From: a virus
Virus record (IMG/VR): IMGVR_UViG_3300024346_000133
Span: 1-45,208 of that record
Length of the DNA: 45,208 nucleotides
Strand: one strand, 5' to 3'
Positions 23,731-31,783 of this stretch are shown one piece after another (positions within the stretch are counted from its first letter, which is position 1; every line of letters starts with the position of its first letter). The notes under the pieces are model-generated. The model saw nothing but the letters and a program-made list of their open reading frames with translations. It did no database searches and had not been told where the DNA came from. A program made the translations under genes and the position numbers.

Positions 23731-24669
23731 AAGTTCTGAAGAGAGATCTGAAATAATGAAAAGACTCTTGATTCCACCTGGAAAGTTAAGCGGTACGAGG
23801 ACCTCCTCACCCTCGTGATCAACTTTAAGTTCTGGCTTAACTCCGATCTTCATTTGTTCAGCAAGTCTATAAACGACCATGTATTTCTTTTCAGTCCAAC
23901 CCTGGAATTCAATCTCTTTGTCAAAGATAGCTTTAGTATTGAAACCTCTCCAGTCTTGTGTAATGTATGGTAGAATTTGGATGAAAGACTGATCCCAGTT
24001 TTTACGCTCTCTTTGACGAGTTTGCATAAACTTAGTGATTTCTTCCATAACACCAATTGTAGGTGGTGCCATTCTAACTTCACCTGCTGATTTAGTTTGG
24101 ATTAAGAAAGCTCTTGCTTCCTCATCATAGTATGATTCGATTTGATCAGAGATCTTCTCAACATCAAGGTGCTCACTCTTAAGTTCAACCTTAAATGGCT
24201 TACCATTTGAATCGCTTGCTTCGATCATTAGCTTGTTCTCAGTTTCTGGGAACGTAAGATCTCTAATAGCTAGAAGGATAAAGATTCTATCTTCTTCAAG
24301 GAAATCCTTGTAAGAAAGAACTCTTGAACCCACTGTGAATTTAGCACACGCCTTAACGATTGAGTTTAGTTTCTCTTCAATATCGACAATGTTTTGTTCA
24401 TCAATTGTTGAAAAGTGTCTGATTTCAGCAACTCTAGCCGATCTGATTTTTAGTTCAGCTCCGATTGGATAAAACCTTCCTTCAGATGGTAGATTCTCAA
24501 CATTCATGCTAATCCATCCTAGATGGTGATCCGAAGATTCAACATCATTTAGGAATCTTGACATAGTTGCCTTTCCTAGACCTTGAGACTTAATCTCTTC
24601 CGCCATTGGATTAGAAGTCTCCTTTTCTTCGACCATTTGTTTATAGTCGTCTTGATTGTAATCGCTCAT
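23725..24669 (-). CDS. gp26-like baseplate hub / tail-assembly chaperone
   Basis: 314 aa. Residues about 50-130 resemble T4 gp26-type proteins: ENLPSEGRFYPIGAELKI, then EEKLNSIVKACAKF, then SYKDFLEEDRIFILLAIRDL, a pattern of a hub or chaperone family that also includes long tail-chaperone ORFs. The rest is charged and mixed. T4 gp26 is 208 aa, so this is longer. It sits between the tube gene and the tape measure, where chaperone ORFs lie, and its end overlaps the next ORF in another frame. The start is 3 nt after the ribbon-helix-helix gene stop. Baseplate-hub identity is moderate. Confidence 0.6.
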   Translation of the reverse strand: MSDYNQDDYKQMVEEKETSNPMAEEIKSQGLGKATMSRFLNDVESSDHHLGWISMNVENLPSEGRFYPIGAELKIRSARVAEIRHFSTIDEQNIVDIEEKLNSIVKACAKFTVGSRVLSYKDFLEEDRIFILLAIRDLTFPETENKLMIEASDSNGKPFKVELKSEHLDVEKISDQIESYYDEEARAFLIQTKSAGEVRMAPPTIGVMEEITKFMQTRQRERKNWDQSFIQILPYITQDWRGFNTKAIFDKEIEFQGWTEKKYMVVYRLAEQMKIGVKPELKVDHEGEEVLVPLNFPGGIKSLFIISDLSSELL

Positions 24670-24672
24670 AAT

Positions 24673-24897
24673 TTACTTGTTTTTAAGTTGCTTTAACTTG
24701 GTTTTGTCAAATGTTTTTTGGTCGTCTGACGTCGACTCTATCTCTAATCTGATTAATTCTCTAATAAATGCTGACATAGAAATCGGGCGTGAACCCTCTG
24801 CTATTGCTTTATTGAGAATGATCCTGTTCAAGATAGCAACTTCATCTTCTGATAGAAGAACTTGAAGTTTCTTTGTCAATTTACTTGAATCATTCAT
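24673..24897 (-). CDS. Ribbon-helix-helix protein
   Basis: 74 aa. KKLQVLLSEDEVAILNRII looks like the beta ribbon plus first helix, and SMSAFIRELIRLEIE the second helix, of a MetJ/Arc/CopG-type fold. This suggests a small DNA-binding dimer, probably a repressor. It is placed between the tube and chaperone genes after a terminator (24934-24966) and is co-transcribed with the chaperone gene, an unusual place for a regulator. An imperfect GATAATATAT motif upstream at about 24907-24916 may be a promoter. Confidence 0.65.
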   Translation of the reverse strand: MNDSSKLTKKLQVLLSEDEVAILNRIILNKAIAEGSRPISMSAFIRELIRLEIESTSDDQKTFDKTKLKQLKNK

Positions 24898-24933
24898 ATT
24901 ATGTTGATAATATATTATCTTTTGAAAGGTGTT

Positions 24934-24966
24934 AAAAAAGAGGGGAAGCGTTAACTACCCCCTCTT
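24934..24966 (-). terminator. Terminator of the tube/sheath operon
   Basis: AGAGGGGG and CCCCTCT pair on the minus strand around a GTTAACG-containing loop, followed by TTTTTTAAC. It lies about 20 nt past the tail tube stop at 24986. Confidence 0.92.
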
Positions 24967-24985
24967 TATAGTTAATTAAGTTAGA

Positions 24986-25540
24986 TTAAAGAATCTCTTC
25001 TTTCCAAGAGTCACATCTCCAAGTAACTTCCATTTCTTGTGGATCAGCAGCTGAATAGTCACCGCCCTCTAGGAATGGTAGACCTGAAGAGATAAAACAA
25101 TCTTCAAGTGTTACAGTTCTGAAGATAGCTCCAGTTCTGTCAAATTGTGTTACGATGATAGTACCAACGTAATCTCTCTTTAAACCAAAAGTACCTGTAT
25201 TTGGATTGTAAATCAAATTGTACCATTGCTTTAGAGTTTTGTACACGTATGCCTCGTTAGCCTCGTTTAGGTTAAGCGTAAATGCGATAGCTACATCTAG
25301 TGCAGTTGTGTCTGGCTGTGACGCGAATGAACGAGTTACAAACTTGAACTTCTGCTCTTGAGTACCGATCTCTTTATTGATCGCTAGACCCGAAATAGTC
25401 TTAACATGCTGTAAAAGCATGTTAGCACCCTGTACACCAGCTGGGGGAAGGATTGTTACTTCAAACAGGTTCTGTTGAACTGGTTCAAAGTTTCTACCTT
25501 TCTTGCTAGTTTGGTCGTTTGAATAGTGTGGTAATGGCAT
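24986..25540 (-). CDS. gp19: Tail tube protein (gp19)
   Basis: 184 aa, close to T4 gp19 (163 aa). It shows the tube fold features: a beta-rich core with NLFEVTILPP near the N-terminus, KFVTRSFASQPDTTALDVAI in the middle, then TLKQWYNLIYN, and the end GGDYSAADPQEMEVTWRCDSW. Hexamers stack to form the DNA channel inside the sheath. It follows the sheath gene and has its own GATATATA motif 20 nt upstream. The terminator at 24934-24966 follows it. Confidence 0.88.
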   Translation of the reverse strand: MPLPHYSNDQTSKKGRNFEPVQQNLFEVTILPPAGVQGANMLLQHVKTISGLAINKEIGTQEQKFKFVTRSFASQPDTTALDVAIAFTLNLNEANEAYVYKTLKQWYNLIYNPNTGTFGLKRDYVGTIIVTQFDRTGAIFRTVTLEDCFISSGLPFLEGGDYSAADPQEMEVTWRCDSWKEEIL

Positions 25541-25559
25541 TTCTTCTAAAAGCTTTTTT

Positions 25560-25567
25560 TATATATC
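25560..25567 (-). promoter_or_regulatory. Late-promoter motif before tube gene
   Basis: GATATATAAA on the minus strand, 20 nt before the ATG at 25540, between sheath stop and tube start. Confidence 0.6.
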
Positions 25568-25570
25568 TGT

Positions 25571-27898
25571 TTAGCTGAAGTTACCTGTCGCAATTTCACC
25601 TGTGTTTAGAACAGTTGTTCTGTGAACAACGATTTCTAGACCCTTAACTGGTTCAACATAAGTATCGATGATACCCATATTTGCGTCAATCACATCATTT
25701 GTGTTATTAGTTGTGTCCATTACGTTTTTGTAATCATAAACACCAAAATCAGCCTTAACTGACTCTAGGAATGAATCCGCAAGAGTCTTGATCTCAAGTC
25801 TTGTTTGTGCAGTGTTGAACTCAAATACGTAGTTCTTCAGAATTGCTGCGATACCATCTTGTATGTAGATCAACACCTCCCTAACATGCGCTGACGATAA
25901 TGCTGACTGAACAGACTGTTGTGCAGTCTTGTTGCCAAGAATTGTTAGACCAACGCCTCTTTGGAAGACGATCGGGTTGTAGCCGAATGGCTCAAGGATG
26001 TCTCTGTCTGACTTGTCGAATGCATACTCTGCACCAACAACACCAGCACCTGAAACAACACCTCTTCTTGGACCAGCAACGATTGCCCATGGTAGAGAAT
26101 CAGTGTACTTGTCGATGAAGTTATTTGAAACATAAGCTGCAGGTGGAACAACGATATCCTTATTGTTCTCTCTTACGATTAGACCTGGGCCGTAGTAGAA
26201 TGCATAGTTAGCACCATCTGTGATCGAAGGTAGAGTGTATAGAGCAGAAGGATTCTTATCTAGGTTACCACCAGTTGCAACGTAGTTAACGTTAAATGCA
26301 CCGTTTGCATCAGTAAATGAAGGATTTGTAGAAGATCTAAAGTCCTTGATGAATGGAGCGTTTACGATAGCTGAAGCATTTTGTCTATTCTTAGCTAGAG
26401 ATGCAAGCTGTACTTTGTTTAGAAGGTTACCAGCGTCATAAGAAGCGAATGTATCAACAATGTATCTGAAAGTGATATTGTCTTTGTCAGCTAGTGCTGT
26501 TCCAAGAGAAGTTGCAGAACCTACTGCGTTTAGGCAGTCCTCAATGCTTTGATTACCTACAACTGCACCTGCGATAACCATAGGAGCGTATACTGTAGAA
26601 GCCTCTTCGAAAGTTTTGTATGCACCACCGAATGCAGCTGCTGGAGTTGCAACAGTGTATACTGTGTAAGTTTGAACGTCGAATGCGCCTGAGTCATCTA
26701 CACTCTTGATGATTCTTGTCACCTTAGTGATTCTAGCAGCTTCAGCTGCATCAATGTATTGACCAACTTTTAGACCGAATGCAGGAACTGCTGCGTCTGT
26801 ACCGCCGTTAACAGTTAGGTTAGCCTCATCATATGTAAATGTTGCAAAAGATGCTGTTGCAGCGTAAACCCATTCAGCACCCATATCAACATTTCTGTCG
26901 CCAGCCCCTACCTTGTAAGATAGAAGATCATATGCTAGTGAGTCATTGTATACGTGACCAACAAGATCAAGCATAGTGCCCGCGTCGTTAGTTACTGCAT
27001 CTTCATGAACTGCGCAGAAAAGACCTGTTCTTCTTGCTTCAGAGTTGATGATAGTTTCGATGTATAGTTGTGTACCTTCTAGATCTACAAAACCTGGTAG
27101 TAGTGAACCTGTGTATTGTGCGATTAGAGATACTTGTCTTAGGTTAGCGAAATCAGCTAGCTTGTCAGATAGAAGACCATCTGCATTGAATAGTTCACCG
27201 TAAACTGGATCTGTATCCATGTCAGCAGCATTGAAACCGCCCTTGAATACGAAAACGTCTACCATGAAATCAGAAATTAGATCGAAATCATTTAGGTATG
27301 AAGGAACATTGCCCTCGCCATACCATTCTCTTGCAGTAACATCAAAAGGTTTAACGCTTTGCGCCTTTCTAATGAAAACTGTAATGTTATCTTGCTTGAT
27401 GTTGATGAAACGGATTAGGTAATCTTCGAACATACCAGCAGTACCAACTACTGAGTTAACTGCATCGTCAGATGGAGTCCAGAATTTTTCAGTGTTGAAA
27501 AACTTGCGGTACTCATCATCTGTTGTAGCTGCAGGAGAACCGATGAAATCTAGAGCCTCTGTTGAACCGTTTGTTGCAGGAGCTACATAAGAAATTTTAT
27601 CATCTGAGTCAAATGCAGCTGTGTTAAGGGCCAAAATAGGACCTCTTGTTAGAGCTGCTAGTGCAGATCTGTGGAAGAACATGCCTTTCTTCTCCAAGTT
27701 ACGGTCAATGCTACCAAAAACATTGATGAACTGTTCAACAGACTCTACTAGTACCGGAGTATTGTAAGGACCCTTTTTAGAGTGACCTACAACCAATCTG
27801 ATAGTCTCAGCAGGAATGTTAACAGTCTGTGACTTATCGAATTCAAGACGGTATACACCAGAGCTCTTGTATTGTAAAAGTTGTGGACTTAGTGCCAT
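25571..27898 (-). CDS. gp18: Contractile tail sheath protein (gp18)
   Basis: 775 aa, compared with 659 aa in T4. N-terminal SSGVYRLEFDKSQTVNIPAE and VVGHSKKGPYNTPVLVESVE with QFINVFGSID is the classic sheath start. The C-terminal part contains DILEPFGYNPIVFQRGVGL and the final domain with AHVREVLIYIQDGIAAIL and VFEFNTAQTRLEI, which form the conserved inner domain facing the tube. Extra length is probably in outer insertion domains (about residues 200-500). The sheath contracts on infection to drive the tube through the envelope. It follows a GATATATA motif 33 nt upstream. Confidence 0.93.
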   Translation of the reverse strand: MALSPQLLQYKSSGVYRLEFDKSQTVNIPAETIRLVVGHSKKGPYNTPVLVESVEQFINVFGSIDRNLEKKGMFFHRSALAALTRGPILALNTAAFDSDDKISYVAPATNGSTEALDFIGSPAATTDDEYRKFFNTEKFWTPSDDAVNSVVGTAGMFEDYLIRFINIKQDNITVFIRKAQSVKPFDVTAREWYGEGNVPSYLNDFDLISDFMVDVFVFKGGFNAADMDTDPVYGELFNADGLLSDKLADFANLRQVSLIAQYTGSLLPGFVDLEGTQLYIETIINSEARRTGLFCAVHEDAVTNDAGTMLDLVGHVYNDSLAYDLLSYKVGAGDRNVDMGAEWVYAATASFATFTYDEANLTVNGGTDAAVPAFGLKVGQYIDAAEAARITKVTRIIKSVDDSGAFDVQTYTVYTVATPAAAFGGAYKTFEEASTVYAPMVIAGAVVGNQSIEDCLNAVGSATSLGTALADKDNITFRYIVDTFASYDAGNLLNKVQLASLAKNRQNASAIVNAPFIKDFRSSTNPSFTDANGAFNVNYVATGGNLDKNPSALYTLPSITDGANYAFYYGPGLIVRENNKDIVVPPAAYVSNNFIDKYTDSLPWAIVAGPRRGVVSGAGVVGAEYAFDKSDRDILEPFGYNPIVFQRGVGLTILGNKTAQQSVQSALSSAHVREVLIYIQDGIAAILKNYVFEFNTAQTRLEIKTLADSFLESVKADFGVYDYKNVMDTTNNTNDVIDANMGIIDTYVEPVKGLEIVVHRTTVLNTGEIATGNFS

Positions 27899-27930
27899 AA
27901 TTATATAGACTATATTTTTTTTGCTTTATG

Positions 27931-27938
27931 TATATATC
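27931..27938 (-). promoter_or_regulatory. Late-promoter motif before sheath gene
   Basis: GATATATACA on the minus strand, 33 nt before the ATG at 27898, just after the acetyltransferase stop. Confidence 0.6.
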
Positions 27939-27944
27939 AGCCTT

Positions 27945-28586
27945 TTAAGATAACTCTTTGATTTTTTGGATGAAATCCTTAACGTCGTGTGAAAACAAAA
28001 GGTCTTTGTTTTCTAAAAGTATACTTTCTTCTACATCCCACCATTTTATGTCTAAAAGATCTTTAATAGTTTCATCATCGAATCTTTTTTTGATTGGTTT
28101 TGCTGGTGAACCACCTATTATTGTATAGGGCTCAACGTCTTTTGTTACAATTGCATCTGTTGCTATAATTGCTCCATGGCCAATAGTAACCCCTGACATA
28201 ATAGTTGCTGCATGTCCAATCCAAACATCGTTACCTATATTTATGTCTCCATTTGAAAATATAAAATCAGATGGATCATATTCAGTGTCAAATGGTAAAT
28301 ATGTTGTAACGTTTTTATAGTCATGATTTCCGCTTAGCATAAACTTACAACCCCCTGCAATTGAAACATATTTACCTATATTGATCTTATACTTATCTAA
28401 GTGGAATAATTCAGTGTATATCTTAGAGTTAGTGCTTTTAATTATCTCATAGTCTCCAGTGGCCCTAGCCCTAAGAACACTATTTATAAACCCGTCTTCT
28501 TGTTTTTTGGTTATTTGAACATTTACAATACTAGGCTTGTTATTAAGGGCTAGCATCATCTGTTGATTAAGATCTAGTGTTATCAT
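27945..28586 (-). CDS. CatB-like O-acetyltransferase (left-handed beta-helix)
   Basis: 213 aa. The C-terminal part shows hexapeptide repeats INIGND VWIGHA ATIMSG VTIGHG AIIATD AIVTKD (residues about 115-150), then the conserved GGSPAKPIKKRF, as in xenobiotic/CatB-like and maltose acetyltransferases. The SGNHDY motif (85-90) has the catalytic His88. Such enzymes acetylate hydroxyls of sugars or small molecules using acetyl-CoA. It starts 3 nt after the large-terminase stop, so it is part of the packaging operon, but it has no T4 counterpart. Target could be LPS or capsule sugar of the host or fibre-linked glycan (inference). Horizontal gain from a bacterium is likely. Confidence 0.85.
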   Translation of the reverse strand: MITLDLNQQMMLALNNKPSIVNVQITKKQEDGFINSVLRARATGDYEIIKSTNSKIYTELFHLDKYKINIGKYVSIAGGCKFMLSGNHDYKNVTTYLPFDTEYDPSDFIFSNGDINIGNDVWIGHAATIMSGVTIGHGAIIATDAIVTKDVEPYTIIGGSPAKPIKKRFDDETIKDLLDIKWWDVEESILLENKDLLFSHDVKDFIQKIKELS

Positions 28587-28589
28587 AGC

Positions 28590-30419
28590 TTATTTCAAAA
28601 GGTCGTAAATATCGTATTGTAGATCACCATCAATATCTTGATCCTTGTAAAGGATTTGTTCCATCTCGGTATGCATTTCATCTTCAATAACATCTAGAAG
28701 TTCTTCTACGAAGTCAGCATAATCAATTGTTTGCAAGAATTCTGATATTGTAACGCAAGACATTAATGTATCGTCATTTCCGTGTTGAGCTCCGTAAGAA
28801 CCATTTGCCTTTACACCAAACATCGATGCCTCTTTAATAGTTTCATTTTCTGTAAAGTTGATTCGGTTTTCTTCTACCATCTTTTTAAGATTCTGGCACA
28901 TTACAGCCTTGTTATCTGACTTAATTTTAATGCCAGGCTTAAATGTTCTTGCATCATGACGGTGTTTAAACCTAACGATCATTTCTTCATCAAATTCGTT
29001 TCTTTGCGGGAACAGAGTTGTCAGATACTTAATCAGGATAGAACCATATGTGTTGAATTCAATGATCAACTTAACGTTTTCTGGATTAAACACCTCTACT
29101 GAAAGTGTATAAAGTACTTTTGCAAAGTCTTCAATAGTATGTTCATTGGATCTAAATAGTCCAACTTGCTCTAACCTAAAGAAGTCATACATAGCCCCTG
29201 GATTTGGAAGCAACTTCATGTGTTTATTCTGCATCGGAACAATCTGGAACATATTAATAACTGAATAGTCACCTCCATTTCCTTCGGCAATATCTACTGA
29301 GAATACAAAATAGTTCTCACTATCGGTAGCACTCTCAATATCAAAGCCTGGTCTAAATCCAAGGTATCCCTTGAGGTCCATGTTGATGTTTTCGAAATCT
29401 TCTAGATCTTCATACTCATATTTGATCATGCCCTTACGTAGCTTCTTCATAGTCTGTGGATCGAATAGAAGGTTTGATGAACTAACGAACTCATTACCAT
29501 ACTGTCGGTTAAACGCATCCTCTGAGCCAAGGTTCTTCAGCTCTCGTTGGTACCATGTATCATCTCTATCAGGGTGTTGCCACCAGTCGATACGCATCGG
29601 CTTGTAAGCATTAAGACCCTTATCAGCAGCATCATAGATTTCATAAAACTTATTAAATCCGTTTGGTGTTGATGTGATAATGATCCTAGAAACTTTAGAA
29701 GCTGAAAGTGTAGGATAAACGTTTTCATAGAATGAATCTACGATAGAAGGGTGGATGTGAGCAAACTCGTCAAGGAACAGGGTGTGGATCGTAAAACCGA
29801 TACCTGCCTTTGCAGTTGTTGCTTGACCAACAAGACGACATCCGTTATCACACTTAACGTTCATGACATCATACTTAACAATACCAGGCTTCATAAAGAA
29901 CGGAAGGTTCTCGATAACTGTCTTTGCCTTGTCGATGATTTCTTTTGTAGAGTCTGACTTGTTGGCAAGTAGTAGTGTGTTTTTATCAACCTGAAATGTA
30001 AGGTACCATGCATTAAAGATAGAGGCTGTAACTGTTTTACCCATCTGACGAGAAGCAAGTACAATATTGAACCTCTCATTTTGGAAGTTACGTAACATAT
30101 CCTTTTGATAGTCACGAAGCTCAACTCGACGAATACCCTCGTCTGTCATAACTACAGCATACTTCTCTGCAAAGTAAACAATATCACTTGCACACTTTGC
30201 TAGTTCTTGAATCTCTTCGTCAGTATATTCAAAGACGATATTACCCTTACGAAGAAACTGTTTACCCTCGTAAAATGGCAAGGCAACCTTAGGCCTATAA
30301 CCCTGATCAAGTGCTAAAACAAGGTCATTAACCTTTTTAGTTGACCAGATAAGTTTAACTGCCTGTGTATCGCCGTCATCTTTTGGAATCCAAGCATTAT
30401 CACCTACGTAGTCACTCAT
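28590..30419 (-). CDS. gp17: Terminase large subunit (gp17)
   Basis: 609 aa, nearly the T4 gp17 length (610). N-terminal ATPase: Walker A SRQMGKT at 123-129, Walker B LFLDE at 214-218, coupling motif TSTPNG at 249-254. C-terminal RuvC/RNase H-like nuclease: Asp375 in FSVDIAEGNGGDYS, a middle acidic site near KLIIEFNTYG, and NDD in GAQHGNDDTLMS. It cuts concatemeric DNA and pumps it into the prohead through the gp20 portal. It overlaps the small terminase stop by ATGA, so the two are made together. All catalytic residues are present. Confidence 0.95.
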   Translation of the reverse strand: MSDYVGDNAWIPKDDGDTQAVKLIWSTKKVNDLVLALDQGYRPKVALPFYEGKQFLRKGNIVFEYTDEEIQELAKCASDIVYFAEKYAVVMTDEGIRRVELRDYQKDMLRNFQNERFNIVLASRQMGKTVTASIFNAWYLTFQVDKNTLLLANKSDSTKEIIDKAKTVIENLPFFMKPGIVKYDVMNVKCDNGCRLVGQATTAKAGIGFTIHTLFLDEFAHIHPSIVDSFYENVYPTLSASKVSRIIITSTPNGFNKFYEIYDAADKGLNAYKPMRIDWWQHPDRDDTWYQRELKNLGSEDAFNRQYGNEFVSSSNLLFDPQTMKKLRKGMIKYEYEDLEDFENINMDLKGYLGFRPGFDIESATDSENYFVFSVDIAEGNGGDYSVINMFQIVPMQNKHMKLLPNPGAMYDFFRLEQVGLFRSNEHTIEDFAKVLYTLSVEVFNPENVKLIIEFNTYGSILIKYLTTLFPQRNEFDEEMIVRFKHRHDARTFKPGIKIKSDNKAVMCQNLKKMVEENRINFTENETIKEASMFGVKANGSYGAQHGNDDTLMSCVTISEFLQTIDYADFVEELLDVIEDEMHTEMEQILYKDQDIDGDLQYDIYDLLK

Positions 30420-31063
30420 TGTTCTGTTGATTCGTCTTCAATTTCGGCATCCTCAATCACATTGCCAGCAATACCAGCCTGGATCTGAGCCATTAAGTCT
30501 TTAGTACCTCTTTGTACGTTTTTAGATGCACCGTCTTCTATGTGTTTATCAAGTACATCTCTATTTGTTCTTTCTTGATACATCTCAGCATCTCTAGCGA
30601 TTCGCTTCATAGATTCCTCAGTTGCCATCAAGTACATTGTTTGTGATTTGATAATATCTAGCATTGACTTCTGAAGAGTTGCTAGAACCTCAAACATTCT
30701 AGGAGCAAGATCACCTTCTTCAATAGTTTCAAGAAGTCTTGTTAGTGCTCTCTCACCGGCTTGAAGCTGGAATACCAATGACGACATTGTCATTTCGTCC
30801 ATGCGTTTCTTTGCCTTTACATATTCATTGTGTTCAATGATGTCTGCATCTAGATAGAAACGCATCAATGAATCGATAGTCTTTTTAGCCTGCTTGTCAG
30901 CACCTGACTTTACTTCTCTAAAATCAAATGGTTCATATTGTTTTGCTGGAAGCTGTGGATCAACCTCTACAATCCCATCTAATGACTCATCGTCACCTAT
31001 TAAACTGTCTAATTCGTTTCTAATCTCGTCTGCCTGCGAACGCAGTGGTTTACCTTGTGCCAT
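30416..31063 (-). CDS. gp16: Terminase small subunit (gp16-like)
   Basis: 215 aa from ATG 31063. A longer frame back to 31117 exists, but a GATATATA motif (31089-31096) lies 26 nt before the chosen start and the longer one would overlap the upstream gene. Long alpha helices dominate (AKKRMDEMTMSSLVFQLQAG, TRLLETIEEGD, LATLQKSMLDIIKSQTM), consistent with the gp16 coiled-coil ring. The C-terminus is acidic. Its place directly before gp17 with an ATGA overlap supports the call. T4 gp16 is 164 aa. It binds viral DNA to start packaging. Confidence 0.75.
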   Translation of the reverse strand: MAQGKPLRSQADEIRNELDSLIGDDESLDGIVEVDPQLPAKQYEPFDFREVKSGADKQAKKTIDSLMRFYLDADIIEHNEYVKAKKRMDEMTMSSLVFQLQAGERALTRLLETIEEGDLAPRMFEVLATLQKSMLDIIKSQTMYLMATEESMKRIARDAEMYQERTNRDVLDKHIEDGASKNVQRGTKDLMAQIQAGIAGNVIEDAEIEDESTEQ

Positions 31064-31088
31064 AAATGTTATTATGTTATTCTGATAA

Positions 31089-31096
31089 TATATATC
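31089..31096 (-). promoter_or_regulatory. Late-promoter motif before terminase genes
   Basis: GATATATATT, 26 nt before the ATG at 31063, overlapping the end of the metallopeptidase gene. It supports the downstream start of gp16. Confidence 0.6.
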
Positions 31097-31781
31097 AGAA
31101 GTTTGGAATGCCGCCAATAACTTTGGCTCTCTGTCTCCATGTATCTAGAACCTGCTGTCTAGTATCAGCATTTAAATATGTCTGTGTATCTAGGTACCTA
31201 TTAACTGTATTAGTCATAGGTTCCTTTCTACTTTTAGCCTCTCTTCTAAGGCCTTGGATATTTGCATCAATCTCTTTTGGAAGTAGTAGATAGAAGTGTT
31301 GTGGTAGAACTTCAGCCTCGATAAGCTCTCTCATACCTGAATCATCCTGGTTTGGTTTTCCAGGTCTGTAGTTACCAATGTCAGCACCATCTTGTGTAAT
31401 GTGTTCGATCTCATGTCTCATTACATCGATAAGGTGGTTATAGATCTCTGACCAATAACCCGGAAGCCATGCAGGCTCACATGTAAAGTCTACAATAATA
31501 AAAGGTGTTTGATCATCGCCTTCATCGTCAATGTCTCTACCATCAGCTCCTGTTGAATTAAGAATATTGAATCCCTTTCCTTCGAATCTAATTGTACAAT
31601 CAAGGTCAAACTCAAGCTTTTTAGGACCTAGCTCAATCTGCTCGTAAAATGAACTGCTCTTCTGTCCTTTTGAATAGTCAGAAACCCACTTCTTGATCGT
31701 TGCACCTGTTAACTTTCTTGCTAGAGAGTCGTAGCTAGATCTTTCAGTAATGTATTGTTCAAACAGTTTAATATGTTTCAT
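31095..31781 (-). CDS. HEXXH metallopeptidase with capsid-targeting-like N-terminus
   Basis: 228 aa. Residues 120-127 (VMRHEIEH) contain HEIEH, the zinc-binding HEXXH motif, on a helix after a beta-rich half. Further acidic residues (RELIEAEVLP, 151-160) could supply the third ligand. The N-terminus MKHIKLFEQYITER resembles T4's internal-protein targeting peptide MKTYQEFIAEA, cleaved by gp21 after an (I/L)-x-Glu; ITE fits that rule. I infer a protein that may be packaged in the capsid and ejected with DNA. It starts 2 nt after the neck-gene stop and is followed by the terminase genes. It could be a maturation helper instead. Metallopeptidase call is good; packaging is a hypothesis. Confidence 0.65.
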   Translation of the reverse strand: MKHIKLFEQYITERSSYDSLARKLTGATIKKWVSDYSKGQKSSSFYEQIELGPKKLEFDLDCTIRFEGKGFNILNSTGADGRDIDDEGDDQTPFIIVDFTCEPAWLPGYWSEIYNHLIDVMRHEIEHITQDGADIGNYRPGKPNQDDSGMRELIEAEVLPQHFYLLLPKEIDANIQGLRREAKSRKEPMTNTVNRYLDTQTYLNADTRQQVLDTWRQRAKVIGGIPNF

Positions 31782-31783
31782 AA

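Noticed and set aside
31064-31117. Longer start of the small terminase at 31117
   Set aside because: It would place the GATATATA motif inside the gene and overlap the upstream stop.
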